From an uncultured Rhodospirillales bacterium (GTDB lineage: Bacteria; Pseudomonadota; Alphaproteobacteria; Acetobacterales; Acetobacteraceae), in contig CAILMF010000025.1 of assembly GCA_903835235.1 (NCBI GenBank), forward strand, positions 1-55,995: a stretch of DNA of 55,995 bases, given 5' to 3'. The translations under genes were made by a program, and so were the position numbers. Under the pieces are notes generated by a model. That model made no database searches. It was not told the origin of the DNA and saw only the letters and a list, made by a program, of their open reading frames with translations. Below are positions 34,608-42,636 of the stretch, piece after piece. How positions within the stretch are numbered: position 1 is the first letter of the stretch; each line of letters starts with the position of its first letter.

Positions 34608-34928
34608 CCGCAGCGGCGGCAAGGGGCTGGGCGGCGGTTCCACCAGGCCGGGCGCCGGCACGGTGGTGGCGGACGGCGCCTCATCCGGCCGCAGCCGGCG
34701 GCCCAGGCGCTCGGCGGCGCGGCCGGTGGCCTCCCCGGCGCGCTGCAACCCGCGCCCGGCCCCCTCGGCGCCCTCGGCCACCAGTTCCTGCCCGCGCACC
34801 ACGCCGCGGTCCAGCGCCCGCCCGATGCGGGAGAACAGGCCGTCCTCGGCCCGCGCTGCGCTGGGCAGGGCCACACTGGGCAGGGCCAGCGCGCCCAGCA
34901 GCAGCGCCGTGGCAATCCTGAAGTTCAT
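34605..34928 (-). CDS. Small exported hypothetical protein
   Basis: A 107-aa protein not recognised as a known family. Residues 1-28 are a convincing signal peptide (MNFRIATALLLGALALPSVA...SAARAEDG). The mature part has a helical, Glu/Arg/Ala/Gly-rich segment (VVAEGAEGAGRGLQRAGEATG) and a proline-rich tail ending PPSPLPPLR. Codon bias matches neighbours. AAGGGGG is ~6 bp before ATG 34928. The TAG stop is made by the adjacent repeat element, so the native C-terminus may have been different. Confidence 0.7.
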   Translation of the reverse strand: MNFRIATALLLGALALPSVALPSAARAEDGLFSRIGRALDRGVVRGQELVAEGAEGAGRGLQRAGEATGRAAERLGRRLRPDEAPSATTVPAPGLVEPPPSPLPPLR

Positions 34929-34969
34929 GGGCGGGACCCCCTTGCGATGTCGCGCCCACATAGCCCCGA

Positions 34970-35866
34970 TCAGGCCGCCTGTTCCAGGGTGGGCGCCACA
35001 TCCGCCACCGTGGTGCGGCGCAGCTCCCGCACCTGGGTCGCGTCATAGCGCCGCGCCCGATGCATGGTGCAGCGATTATCCCAGATCACCAGGTCATCGG
35101 ACTGCCAGGCATGCGCATGCACGCGCTCGCGCTGGGTGGCGTGCTCGTTCAGGTCGCGCAGCAGGGCGCGGGCCTCCGGCACCGGCCAGCCGATGATGCC
35201 CCCGGCATGCGCCGAAAGGTACAGCGAAAGCCGCCCCGTGGCGGGATGCCGCCGCACCAGGCGCTGCGGCACCGGCGCCCATTTCACCCGCTCCTCCGCG
35301 GTGAAATCGGTGAAGCCCAGCACCCCGCGGGAGAACACCTGGCTGTGCTCGCAGACCAGGTCGCGCACCAGCGCCTTGTCGTCGTCGGGCAGCGTGTCCC
35401 AGGCGGCGCGCATGTCCGCGAACTCGGTATTGCCGCCGGGGCCGGTGGGCAGCACCCGGGCCGAAAGCAGCGAATACTTGGCCGGCGTGGGCTTGAAGCT
35501 GCTGTCGCTGTGCCAGAGCATGTTGCCCAGGCTGAACAGCCGCTTGCGGTCGTCGCGCGGCATCACGCTGCCGTCGCGCTGCAGGTTGGAGATGTCGTTG
35601 ACCTCCATCGGCAGCCGGCGCTGCTCGCCCTGCGCCAGGTCGCCGGTGGCCAGCTCCAGCTCGCCGAAATGCCGGCTGAAGGCAATCTGCTGCGGGTCCG
35701 CCAGGCGCTGGCCGTGGAACACCAGCACGCCGAAGCGGTCCATGCCGCGGTCGATCTCGGCCGCCGTCGCGACATCCACCGGCTGGCTGAGATCCACGCC
35801 GGCGACCACGCCGACGAAGCCCGGCCGCGCCGGGTTGGCTGGGGTGATGCTGAGCGTCATGGCCAT
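34970..35866 (-). CDS. TauD/TfdA-family Fe(II)/2-oxoglutarate dioxygenase
   Basis: A 298-aa non-haem iron oxygenase. The facial triad is His119-x-Asp121 in LWHSDSSFKPTP and His269 in WDNRCTMHRARRYD; the 2-oxoglutarate-binding Arg is in VRELRRTT (~283). The WDNRCTMHRARRYD segment is closer to TfdA (2,4-D dioxygenase) than to taurine dioxygenase. It hydroxylates a carbon next to a heteroatom, causing ether or sulfonate cleavage; substrate unknown. ATG 35866 follows GGAGGAG; an ATG two codons later is equally possible. Divergent from the crotonase gene. Confidence 0.88.
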   Translation of the reverse strand: MAMTLSITPANPARPGFVGVVAGVDLSQPVDVATAAEIDRGMDRFGVLVFHGQRLADPQQIAFSRHFGELELATGDLAQGEQRRLPMEVNDISNLQRDGSVMPRDDRKRLFSLGNMLWHSDSSFKPTPAKYSLLSARVLPTGPGGNTEFADMRAAWDTLPDDDKALVRDLVCEHSQVFSRGVLGFTDFTAEERVKWAPVPQRLVRRHPATGRLSLYLSAHAGGIIGWPVPEARALLRDLNEHATQRERVHAHAWQSDDLVIWDNRCTMHRARRYDATQVRELRRTTVADVAPTLEQAA

Positions 35867-36022
35867 GGCTCCTCCGCGCCGGGGCTTGCCGCCCCGCTTT
35901 GACGGCAGGCTAGCGCGCCCGTCGCCGCCGGCCAACGCCGCCGTTGCGGCCGCAGCAACGGCTGGCGCGCCCGGCCCGCCGGCGGCACACTCCGCCGCAA
36001 ACCTGCACGGGCGGAAGCGACC

Positions 36023-36808
36023 ATGACCGATTTCAGCACCCTCGAAGCCTTCACCGTCGAGATCGCCGACCACGTGGCGACGGTGACGATCCGCCGCCCG
36101 CCGGTGAACGCGCAGAACCGCCAGTTCCGCGAGGAGATCGTCCGCATCTTCGATACGCTGCACGACATGGCCGAGGTGCGCGCCGTGGTGCTGACCGGCG
36201 ATGGCCGCGCCTTCTCGGCCGGCGCCGACCTGCGCGAGCGGCCCAACCTGGGCAACGAGGCCGGCGCCTATCCGCGCCACAACCGCCTGGTGCGCGCCGC
36301 CTTCGACGCGGTCATGGAATGCGAGAAGCCGGTCATCGCCGCGGTCAACGGCGCGGCCATCGGCGCCGGCTGCGTGCTGGCGCTGTGCTGCGACATCATC
36401 ATCGCCAGCGACAACGCCTTCCTGTCGATGACCGAGGTGGATGTCGGCCTGGCCGGCGGTGTCAAGCATGTGCGCCGCCACTTCGGCGAAAGCGATGCGC
36501 GGCTGATGATCTACACCGCCCGGCGCATCACCGGGCCGGAGCTGCTGCGGATGAACGTGGCTTCCGCCTGCGTGGCGCCGGACGCGCTGATGCCCACCGC
36601 CATGGGCATTGCGCGGGAGATCGCCGGCAAGGTGCCGCTGGCGGTGCGCGCGGCCAAGCGGTCCTTCACCGTCACCGAGGAATTGCCGCTGCACGAGGGC
36701 TACCGCTACGAGCAGTCGCAGACGGTCGCGCTTTCCACCACCGAGGACACGCGCGAGGCGCAGCTGGCCTTCGCCGAAAAGCGCAAGCCGAGCTTCACCG
36801 GGCGCTAG
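36023..36808 (+). CDS. Enoyl-CoA hydratase/isomerase family protein
   Basis: A 261-aa crotonase-fold protein. The oxyanion segments are FSAGADLRERP and NGAAIGAGCVLALCCD; Glu138 in SMTEVDVGLAGG sits where the first catalytic Glu of hydratases lies, whereas the second hydratase Glu position has no acid, so isomerase, hydrolase or lyase activity is possible. It hydrates or rearranges acyl-CoA intermediates. Divergent from the TfdA-like gene with ~155 bp between starts. Its TAG stop is the CTAG at the start of a palindromic element. Confidence 0.88.
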   Translation: MTDFSTLEAFTVEIADHVATVTIRRPPVNAQNRQFREEIVRIFDTLHDMAEVRAVVLTGDGRAFSAGADLRERPNLGNEAGAYPRHNRLVRAAFDAVMECEKPVIAAVNGAAIGAGCVLALCCDIIIASDNAFLSMTEVDVGLAGGVKHVRRHFGESDARLMIYTARRITGPELLRMNVASACVAPDALMPTAMGIAREIAGKVPLAVRAAKRSFTVTEELPLHEGYRYEQSQTVALSTTEDTREAQLAFAEKRKPSFTGR

Positions 36809-36907
36809 AGCAATATGCGTTCAGATGGAATCATCTGAACGCATATTGCTCTAGATTCAATGTCTTCCAGAGCACGAGCTGCGTCCAAGTGGACGCAGCG
36901 TGCTCTA
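36806..36907. mobile_element. Two-hairpin MITE-like palindromic element, copy 3 (variant stems)
   Basis: Two palindromes joined by a TTCAAT-containing spacer, with CTAG at both outer ends (36805-36808, 36905-36908) and at the inner junction. Hairpin 1 (36807-36852) has perfect arms of 20+ bp beginning AGAGCAATATGCGTTCAGAT. Hairpin 2 (36869-36906) has AGAGCACG/CGTGCTCT outer and GCTGCGTCC/GGACGCAGC inner arms. The stems differ in sequence from copies 1 and 2 but the architecture and spacer are the same. It lies between convergent genes and may also terminate both. Confidence 0.8.
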
Positions 36908-36908
36908 G

Positions 36909-37013
36909 CGTCTGATCGTCGCCGGTGGAATCACCGGCGGCGTGAATCAGCCGCTCAAACAACGGCTTGGAGTCTGGCAGGCGCTTCTGTCTGCGCCTGG
37001 CAGACTGCGGCAG
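36909..37013. repeat. Palindromic repeat module B, copy next to MITE copy 3
   Basis: Starts CGTCTGATCGTCGCCGGTGG and continues GAATCACCGGCGGCGTGAATC, AGCCGCTC, with CTGAT/ATCAG and CCGGTG/CACCGG arms; its second part has GTCTGGCAGGCGC and GCGCCTGGCAGAC arms. The reverse complement of 36907-36957 shares its termini with the 57-bp tandem unit at 15244-15414; the second part matches 47712-47746 and 23588-23618. Confidence 0.7.
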
Positions 37014-37020
37014 CGGCGGC

Positions 37021-37704
37021 TCAGACGCTGGCCGCCGCCTGGGCCAGCAGCGCCAGCGTGCGGGACTGCACCTGCGCCGCCTGGCGCGCGTCGAACATCG
37101 GTCGCGCCGGGTTGCAGAAGGAATGCCCGGCGCCGGCATAGCCGAACACCGTCACCCGCTCATTGGCCACAACCAACTGCTGCACGGCGGCGATCTCGCT
37201 GCCCGGCACGTGCTCGTCGGCCAGGCCGTAATGCAATTGCACCGGGCAGCGCAGCGCGGCGAAGTCGGCGCCATGGGCGGAAAGCCCCAGCCCATAGAAG
37301 CTGGAAGCGCCGGCCAGCCGCAGCCGGGCCGCCGCCTGCACCGCCAGCCGCCCGCCCATGCAATGCCCCACCGCGACCACTGGCAGCCCGCCGGTCCGCG
37401 CCCGCAGCCATTCCACGGCAGCGGCCATGTCCACCAGCGCCAAGGCGGCGTCGAAGCCCTGCACCCGCTCCCATGCCAACTGCCGCTCCGGGCCTTCATA
37501 CTGCAACACGCCCGGGTGCTGGCTGCGCCAGAACAGGTTGGGCGCCAGCGCCGCAAAGCCAGCCGCGGCGAAGCCGGCGGCGCTGCCCTGCATCGCCGGC
37601 GTCACCCCGAACATCTCTGACAGCAGCAGCACGCAGGCGCCGGCCGGCTGCGCCGCCGGCTCGAACCAGCCATCGAAGCCCGGCGCAATCTCGACGCCGT
37701 TCAC
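37021..37704 (-). CDS. Dienelactone hydrolase family protein
   Basis: A 227-aa alpha/beta hydrolase. The Cys-His-Asp triad is Cys115 in VGHCMGG, Asp163 in GLADEHVP and His194 in AGAGHSF; Glu30 in LLLSEMFGV matches the glutamate that activates Cys in dienelactone hydrolase. It opens lactone rings formed after aromatic ring cleavage. Its start overlaps the stop of the cupin dioxygenase gene (ATGA), a pairing that suggests it acts on the product of that enzyme. Last gene of the MarR-headed operon. Confidence 0.9.
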   Translation of the reverse strand: MNGVEIAPGFDGWFEPAAQPAGACVLLLSEMFGVTPAMQGSAAGFAAAGFAALAPNLFWRSQHPGVLQYEGPERQLAWERVQGFDAALALVDMAAAVEWLRARTGGLPVVAVGHCMGGRLAVQAAARLRLAGASSFYGLGLSAHGADFAALRCPVQLHYGLADEHVPGSEIAAVQQLVVANERVTVFGYAGAGHSFCNPARPMFDARQAAQVQSRTLALLAQAAASV

Positions 37705-38225
37705 CCGCCGAAGCCCGGCGGCACCGGCATCTCGTGCCCGCAGGCGTCGCAGGTGCGGTTGGCCTTGCTGCCGTAGAACGCCTTGTAGGCCTGGCCCACG
37801 GGGTCGGCGCTGTACTGCCCGACCACCGCGCTTTCCTCATGCAGCAGCTTGTCGCAGGCCGGGCAATACCACTGGAAGCGGTCCACCATCCCCGGCTTGC
37901 GCTCCTGCTCCATGATCACCGCATAGGCGTCCGGCGGAAAGCGCGGGGAATGCGGAATGCCCGAGGGCGTGTAGATCATGCTGCCCTCCGGCAGCACGCT
38001 GATCTCCTCGCGCCCGTCCTCGGTGCGCCAGTGCAGGTTCATCGTCCCCTTCACCTGGAACATCACCTCGTCCACCGGGTTGATGTGGAACTCGCTGCGG
38101 TATTCCCGCCCGCGCGCCATGAAGGCGATGCTCTGCGGGTGCTGCCAGAACACCTCCACGCGCTTTTCCTGCCCGGCAAGCTTTTCCATGGTCGCGGCCA
38201 GGCTGACGATCGGCATCCTGCTCAT
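37701..38225 (-). CDS. 3-hydroxyanthranilate 3,4-dioxygenase-like cupin
   Basis: A 174-aa cupin extradiol dioxygenase. Iron ligands correspond to His47, Glu53 and His92 (EFHINPVDE and IPHSPRF), and Arg43 matches a substrate-binding Arg. A rubredoxin-like site is present: Cys121/Cys124 (WYCPAC) and Cys159/Cys162 (TCDAC), as in bacterial 3-HAO. The second substrate Arg (HSPQR in Cupriavidus, from memory) is replaced by HSPRF, so the substrate may not be 3-hydroxyanthranilate. ATG 38225 follows GGGAG; no kynurenine-pathway genes are nearby. Confidence 0.8.
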   Translation of the reverse strand: MSRMPIVSLAATMEKLAGQEKRVEVFWQHPQSIAFMARGREYRSEFHINPVDEVMFQVKGTMNLHWRTEDGREEISVLPEGSMIYTPSGIPHSPRFPPDAYAVIMEQERKPGMVDRFQWYCPACDKLLHEESAVVGQYSADPVGQAYKAFYGSKANRTCDACGHEMPVPPGFGG

Positions 38226-38239
38226 CGTGTTTCTCCCGC

Positions 38240-38644
38240 TCAGTCGAACATCGCCACGCAATCGATCTCCACATTCACCCCCTTGCGGTGCGGCGTGGCG
38301 CCGATGCAGGTGCGGGTGACCTTCTCGCCATCCATGTAGCCGGCGAAGACCTCGTTGAAGCGCGGGAAGTCGCCGGGGTCGCGCAGCACCACGCGCATGT
38401 TCACCACATTGGCCAGCGTCGCGCCGGCGGCGTCCAGCACGCTCAGCAGGTTGTCCATGGTGCGGCGGGTCTGCACCTCGATATCGCCTTCCACCACCGT
38501 CTTGGTCGCGGGGTCCAGCGGCCCCTGGCCGGAGACGAACAGCATGTTGCCGTGGCGAATGGCCTGGGCGATGGGCGCCGGCTTGGAGACGGCGGTGAAG
38601 CCGGTGGTCGGCGCATTGGCCGAGGTGATGATCTGCTTCGGCAT
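38240..38644 (-). CDS. RidA/YjgF-family deaminase
   Basis: A 134-aa Rid-family protein. Family motifs: HGNMLFVSGQGPLDP, NLLSVLDAAGATLANVV and the C-terminal ...HRKGVNVEIDCVAMF. The classical catalytic Arg of RidA (R-x-C-x-E region) is not in the usual place: the corresponding segment reads KGVNVEIDC. Rid proteins hydrolyse enamine/imine intermediates, or act as 2-aminomuconate deaminase next to 3-HAO-type enzymes. Here it lies 13 bp after the FAD oxidase gene and 14 bp before the cupin, consistent with deaminating their products. Confidence 0.88.
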   Translation of the reverse strand: MPKQIITSANAPTTGFTAVSKPAPIAQAIRHGNMLFVSGQGPLDPATKTVVEGDIEVQTRRTMDNLLSVLDAAGATLANVVNMRVVLRDPGDFPRFNEVFAGYMDGEKVTRTCIGATPHRKGVNVEIDCVAMFD

Positions 38645-38657
38645 GGCGGCTCTCCGT

Positions 38658-40094
38658 TCAGGGTTTCGTCGGCAACGTGGCCAGCGCCAGCGGCGCCAGC
38701 GCGGCATCCAGGCGCCAGGGCTTCCGCCCATCGCGCTCCGCGGTTTCCTTGCGCCGCACCGCGCCCTGCACCACGGATGCCGCCAGGTAGCGCAGCGGCT
38801 CCGGCGGGTAGCGGCCGTTGCGCACACGCGCCATCAGCGCGCCCACCTCGTGCCAGCGGTCCTGCCGGCCCAGCACGGCGCTGGCCAGCACGCGCCCGCA
38901 CAGCGCCGTGGCGCCGACGCCATGGCCGGTATAGCCCAGCGCGTAGTGCACCCGCGGGTCCGCCGCCAGCGTGCCGAATTGCGGCATGCCCGTGGTCGAG
39001 CGGTCGATCGGCCCGCCCCAGCCATGCGGCAGCTTCACGTCGTGCAGCTCCGGGTACAGATGCCGGAAGTCGGCCGCCAGTTGCCGCAGCTGCGCCGGCG
39101 CATGCTCGAAGGCCGCACCGATGCGCGCGCCGAAGGCCAGCACGCCGGCACCACGGCCCAGATAGACCTGCCCCGCCGGCGTCACCCCGCCATAGTTCAG
39201 CATCATTCGGCTGTTGGTCCCGCCGGGGCGCCCCAGCAGCCCGCGCGCCGCCAGCACCTGCGGGATCGGGTCGGTCGCCACCATGTCGGACGACAGCACC
39301 ATCACCTCGTCGCGGAACGGCGCCAGGTGCGCCATCCAGGCATTCGCCGCCAGCACCACCTGCCCCGCGCGCACCTGGCCCAGCGCGGTCTGCACCAGCA
39401 CATGGCCGGGCGCCGAGGTCACTCGCGTCACCGGCGAGGATTCATGCACCGCGATGCCCTGCGCCAGCGCCACGCGCCGCAACCCGCGCGCCAGCGCCGC
39501 CGGGTTCAGCCGCGTCGCGCGCGCCTCCATCACCCCCGCGAAATAGGGCGCGGTGCCATACAGCGCGCGCATCTCCTCGGCCGGCACCGGGCGCTGCGGC
39601 GGGGTCACGCCGATGCTCTCGGCGGCCTTGAACATCGGCCCCCAGGCCCCCGGCCGCCCCGGCGCCGTCACCGCCCAGACCGAGCGTTCGTAGCGCGCCT
39701 CGCATTCAATGCCGTGCTGCGCGGCGAAGTCGTGGATATCGGCAACCGCCGCCTCGCTGGCCTCGATCACCGCCATGGCACCTTCGCGGCCCAGGCACTT
39801 CAGCAGCAGCGGCAGCCTGGTCCACCAATGCCCGGCGGCGCCGCTGTTGCGGCCGCTGGCCCCGGTGCCGCAGCGGTCCGCCTCCAGCACCGCAATGCTC
39901 AGCCCGGCATCCTGCTCGCGCAGCCGCAGCGCGGTCCACAGCCCGGAAAAGCCGCCGCCGATGATGCAGACATCCACAGTCGCCGCGCCGGCGAAGGGCA
40001 TGGGCGCCACCTCGCCGGCCAGCGCGGCGACAATCCAGGGGGCGCGTGGCGGCCGCGCGGCAAAGGAGCGGAAGCGAAACGCCACGCCGCTCAT
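38658..40094 (-). CDS. FAD-dependent amine/amino-acid oxidase (DAO family, OrdL-like)
   Basis: A 478-aa flavoprotein. The dinucleotide-binding motif VDVCIIGGGFSGLWTALRL starts near residue 40, followed by GTGASGRNSGAAG, where family members may attach FAD. The C-terminal GYTGHGVGATALCGRVLA is the DAO signature. It dehydrogenates secondary or primary amines to imines, which fits the RidA gene immediately downstream. ATG 40094 overlaps the MarR stop (ATGA). Cytoplasmic; substrate unknown. Confidence 0.9.
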   Translation of the reverse strand: MSGVAFRFRSFAARPPRAPWIVAALAGEVAPMPFAGAATVDVCIIGGGFSGLWTALRLREQDAGLSIAVLEADRCGTGASGRNSGAAGHWWTRLPLLLKCLGREGAMAVIEASEAAVADIHDFAAQHGIECEARYERSVWAVTAPGRPGAWGPMFKAAESIGVTPPQRPVPAEEMRALYGTAPYFAGVMEARATRLNPAALARGLRRVALAQGIAVHESSPVTRVTSAPGHVLVQTALGQVRAGQVVLAANAWMAHLAPFRDEVMVLSSDMVATDPIPQVLAARGLLGRPGGTNSRMMLNYGGVTPAGQVYLGRGAGVLAFGARIGAAFEHAPAQLRQLAADFRHLYPELHDVKLPHGWGGPIDRSTTGMPQFGTLAADPRVHYALGYTGHGVGATALCGRVLASAVLGRQDRWHEVGALMARVRNGRYPPEPLRYLAASVVQGAVRRKETAERDGRKPWRLDAALAPLALATLPTKP

Positions 40095-40636
40095 GCGGCT
40101 GCCTCCTCGCCATCGGCCTCGAAGCGTTCCGCCAGCAGCGCCAGCTTGCCCAGCGCCGAGCCCAGCGCGCGCCGCTCCACCAGGGTCAGCCCGGCCAGCA
40201 GATGCGCCTGCGCCCGCCGCGCCACCGGCAGCAGCGCCTGGAACAGCGCCTGCCCGGCCTCGGTCAGCGCCACCGCCTTGCCGCCGCGCGCCGCCAGCCC
40301 GCGCCCGATCAGCTGCGCCAGCGCCCGGCTGATCTGCGCTTCATCCATGCCCGAGAACAGCGCCACGCGCCGGGCGGAAACCGGGCCATGCCGGTCCAGC
40401 AGCGTCAGCATGCGCCATTCCGGCAGGCTCAACCCGCTGTCTTCCAGATACGCCTTGGTGACGCGCCGATGCAGCGTGGCGCTGAGCGCCGCCAGCCGCA
40501 TGGTCAGGAAATCCTCCACCGCCAGGCCCTCGCCAGCGGGGTCCAGCGCCAGCCAGGAAGCGGGCGTGCCGCGCCGCGTCGCCGGGCGTGCCGGGGCTGC
40601 CTTCATTCGCGTCCTGCTGCCTGCTGCTTCATCCAT
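40091..40636 (-). CDS. MarR-family transcriptional regulator
   Basis: A 181-aa winged-helix regulator. Core: FLTMRLAALSATLHRRVTK, LSLPEWRMLTLLDRHGPVS, the recognition helix DEAQISRALAQLIGRGL and a GGKAVALTEAGQALF wing. Such regulators often bind aromatic acids and repress divergent catabolic operons. It heads the leftward operon and diverges from the MBL-ABC operon, with a TTGAC-AA-GTCAA dyad between them. ATG 40636 gives an N-terminal extension; an ATG 30 bp downstream is also possible. Confidence 0.9.
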   Translation of the reverse strand: MDEAAGSRTRMKAAPARPATRRGTPASWLALDPAGEGLAVEDFLTMRLAALSATLHRRVTKAYLEDSGLSLPEWRMLTLLDRHGPVSARRVALFSGMDEAQISRALAQLIGRGLAARGGKAVALTEAGQALFQALLPVARRAQAHLLAGLTLVERRALGSALGKLALLAERFEADGEEAAA

Positions 40637-40684
40637 GGTCCTTGAACGCTGGCATGAAAGTCGCGTCTTCTCAAGGCTGAAGAG

Positions 40685-40696
40685 TTGACAAGTCAA
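40685..40696. promoter_or_regulatory. Candidate MarR operator
   Basis: TTGACAAGTCAA is an inverted repeat (TTGAC/GTCAA) in the 102-bp gap between the divergent marR and MBL genes. Each half reads as a -35-like TTGAC(A/T) for one direction, so binding would block both operons, the common MarR arrangement. Only one full copy is seen. The dyad is visible; the function is inferred. Confidence 0.5.
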
Positions 40697-40738
40697 ACCG
40701 CCGCGCCGCACCATCGGCGTGGTCGAGGGAGTGCTGCG

Positions 40739-41638
40739 ATGACCGCCTGGCGCATCGGCGAGACGGAAATCCTGCGCATCCCCGAACAGCTCGGGCCGAA
40801 TGCGATGGCGCCGGACGCCTTCTTCCCGGGGCTGGACCGCGCCCTGCTGGAGACGCACCGCGCCTGGCTGGAACCCACCTACTACGACCGCGCGGCCGAT
40901 AGGCTGATCTCCTCGATCCACAGCTGGCTGATCCGCCACAATGGCCGCACCATTCTGCTGGATGGCTGCGCCGGCAACCACAAGAACCGACCGTTCAACC
41001 CGCGCTTCCACATGCTGAACACGCCCTTCCTGGAACGCCTGGCGGCCGTGGGCACCACGCCGGAAGCGGTGGACATGGTGCTGTGCACCCACCTGCACGC
41101 CGACCATGTCGGCTGGAACACGCGGCTGCTGGATGGCCGCTGGGTGCCGACCTTCCCCAACGCGCGCTACCTGTTCAGCCGCACGGAGCACGACCACTGG
41201 CGCCCCACCGCGGAAACGCCGGGGCCCCGCGCGGAGGTCTACGCGGACAGCGTGCTGCCGGTGGTGGAAGCCGGCCTGGTGGAGCTGCTGGACGGCGCTG
41301 CGCAGCTGGATACCGGCCTGTTCGTGGACCCCGCGCCGGGCCATACGCCGGGCCATGTGGTGCTGCGGCTGGAAGCACCGCGGCAGAGCGCGCTGTTCTG
41401 CGGCGACGTGGTGCACCACCCGTTGCAGCTCTACGCGCCTGAGATGAACTCGGCCTTCTGCGAATGCGGGCCGGAAGCGCGCACCACCCGGCGCCGCGTG
41501 CTGGAGCACTGCGCCGAGGCCGGCACGCTGCTGTTCCCGACCCATTTCGGCCCGCCCCACGTCGCCGGCGTGAAGCGGGAAGGCGCCGCCTTCGCCCCCG
41601 ATTTCGCCGCCGGCACCGCCGCACGGAGCACCCCATGA
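40739..41638 (+). CDS. MBL-fold metallohydrolase (lactonase-like)
   Basis: A 299-aa metallo-beta-lactamase-fold enzyme. The dinuclear metal motif is THLHADHVGW (His118, His120, Asp122, His123), with later ligands in PGHTPGHV, CGDVVHH and PTHFGPPH. The layout matches the lactonase/phosphotriesterase-like MBL group. No signal peptide, so intracellular. ATG 40739 follows GAGGGAG. It is the first gene of the rightward operon; its stop overlaps the SBP start (ATGA), so it probably processes the imported substrate or a lactone made from it. Confidence 0.88.
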   Translation: MTAWRIGETEILRIPEQLGPNAMAPDAFFPGLDRALLETHRAWLEPTYYDRAADRLISSIHSWLIRHNGRTILLDGCAGNHKNRPFNPRFHMLNTPFLERLAAVGTTPEAVDMVLCTHLHADHVGWNTRLLDGRWVPTFPNARYLFSRTEHDHWRPTAETPGPRAEVYADSVLPVVEAGLVELLDGAAQLDTGLFVDPAPGHTPGHVVLRLEAPRQSALFCGDVVHHPLQLYAPEMNSAFCECGPEARTTRRRVLEHCAEAGTLLFPTHFGPPHVAGVKREGAAFAPDFAAGTAARSTP

Positions 41639-42636
41639 AGCGCCGCACCGCCCTGGCCAGCCTGCTCGGCACGCTCGCCGCCCCCGCCTTGGCGCAGCCG
41701 GTTAAGATCAAGATCGTGGTGTTCAACTCCATCTCCGACGGCGCGCTGTTCGTCGCGCTGGAGAAAAGCTGGTTCCGCGCCGAGGGGCTGGAGGTGGAGA
41801 TCGCCCAGCTGGACACCGGCGCCGCCATCCACGCCGCCCTGGCCAGCGAGGCGGTGGATGCCGCGGGCGACAGCCCGGCGGTGGCGCTGTACAACGCCGC
41901 GCGCCAGCGCATCGGCTTCAAGGTGGTGGCGGACAAGGGCAGCACGCCGCCCGGCCATGGCTACCAGGCCATCATGGTGCGGTCGGACCTGGCGGAGAGC
42001 GTGAAGACCGCCGCCGACCTGCGCGGCAAGCGCTTCGGCCTGACCGGCTGGATGAACGGCGTCGCCAACGAGGCGATGATGAACAAGCTGCTCACCGCCA
42101 ACGGCATCGCCGAGCGCGAGATCAACTTCGTCAACCTCTCCTACCCCGATGTGCTCGCCGGCCTCGGCACCAAGGCGATCGACGCGGGCATATTGATCGA
42201 GCCGCTGGCGGCGCGCGCCGAGGAACTCGGCACCGCGAAGATCTGGAAGCGCGCCGACGAGGTCTACGCCAACCAGCAATACGGCGTGCTGGTCTATGGC
42301 CCCGGCCTGCTGAAGCGCGGCGCCGCGCCGGATGCCTTCATGCGCGCCTACCTGAAGGGCGCCCGCTTCTACAACGACGCGCTGGATGGCAAGTCGCCGC
42401 GCGCCGGCCTGGTGGAGATCCTCACCAAATACACCGCGGTGAAGAACCCGGCGGCCTATGACCGCATGCGCTTCCCCGGCATCGACCCGAATGGCGGCAT
42501 CAATGTCGCCGGCCTGGCGCAGGACATGGCCTATTACGTCGCCTCCGGCCGGCAGCGCCAGGCCATCGACATGTCGCTGATCATCGACCAGGGCTACGCC
42601 CAGCGCGCCGTCGGGCAACTCGGCCGCTACGGATGA
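41635..42636 (+). CDS. SsuA/TauA/NMT1-like ABC substrate-binding protein
   Basis: A 333-aa periplasmic receptor. Signal peptide 1-21 (MKRRTALASLLGTLAAPALA). The KIKIVVFNSISDGALFVALE opening, DTGAAIHAALASEAVDAAGD and DLRGKRFGLTGWMNG segments match aliphatic sulfonate/nitrate/taurine and thiamine-precursor receptors. Its stop overlaps the start of the ATPase gene (ATGA). Ligand unknown, expected to be the substrate of this operon. Confidence 0.9.
   Translation: MKRRTALASLLGTLAAPALAQPVKIKIVVFNSISDGALFVALEKSWFRAEGLEVEIAQLDTGAAIHAALASEAVDAAGDSPAVALYNAARQRIGFKVVADKGSTPPGHGYQAIMVRSDLAESVKTAADLRGKRFGLTGWMNGVANEAMMNKLLTANGIAEREINFVNLSYPDVLAGLGTKAIDAGILIEPLAARAEELGTAKIWKRADEVYANQQYGVLVYGPGLLKRGAAPDAFMRAYLKGARFYNDALDGKSPRAGLVEILTKYTAVKNPAAYDRMRFPGIDPNGGINVAGLAQDMAYYVASGRQRQAIDMSLIIDQGYAQRAVGQLGRYG

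Noticed and set aside
37021-40094. A kynurenine or 2-nitrobenzoate degradation operon
   Set aside because: Only a 3-HAO-like cupin and a Rid protein fit; decarboxylase, dehydrogenase and kynureninase genes are absent and the cupin pocket differs.
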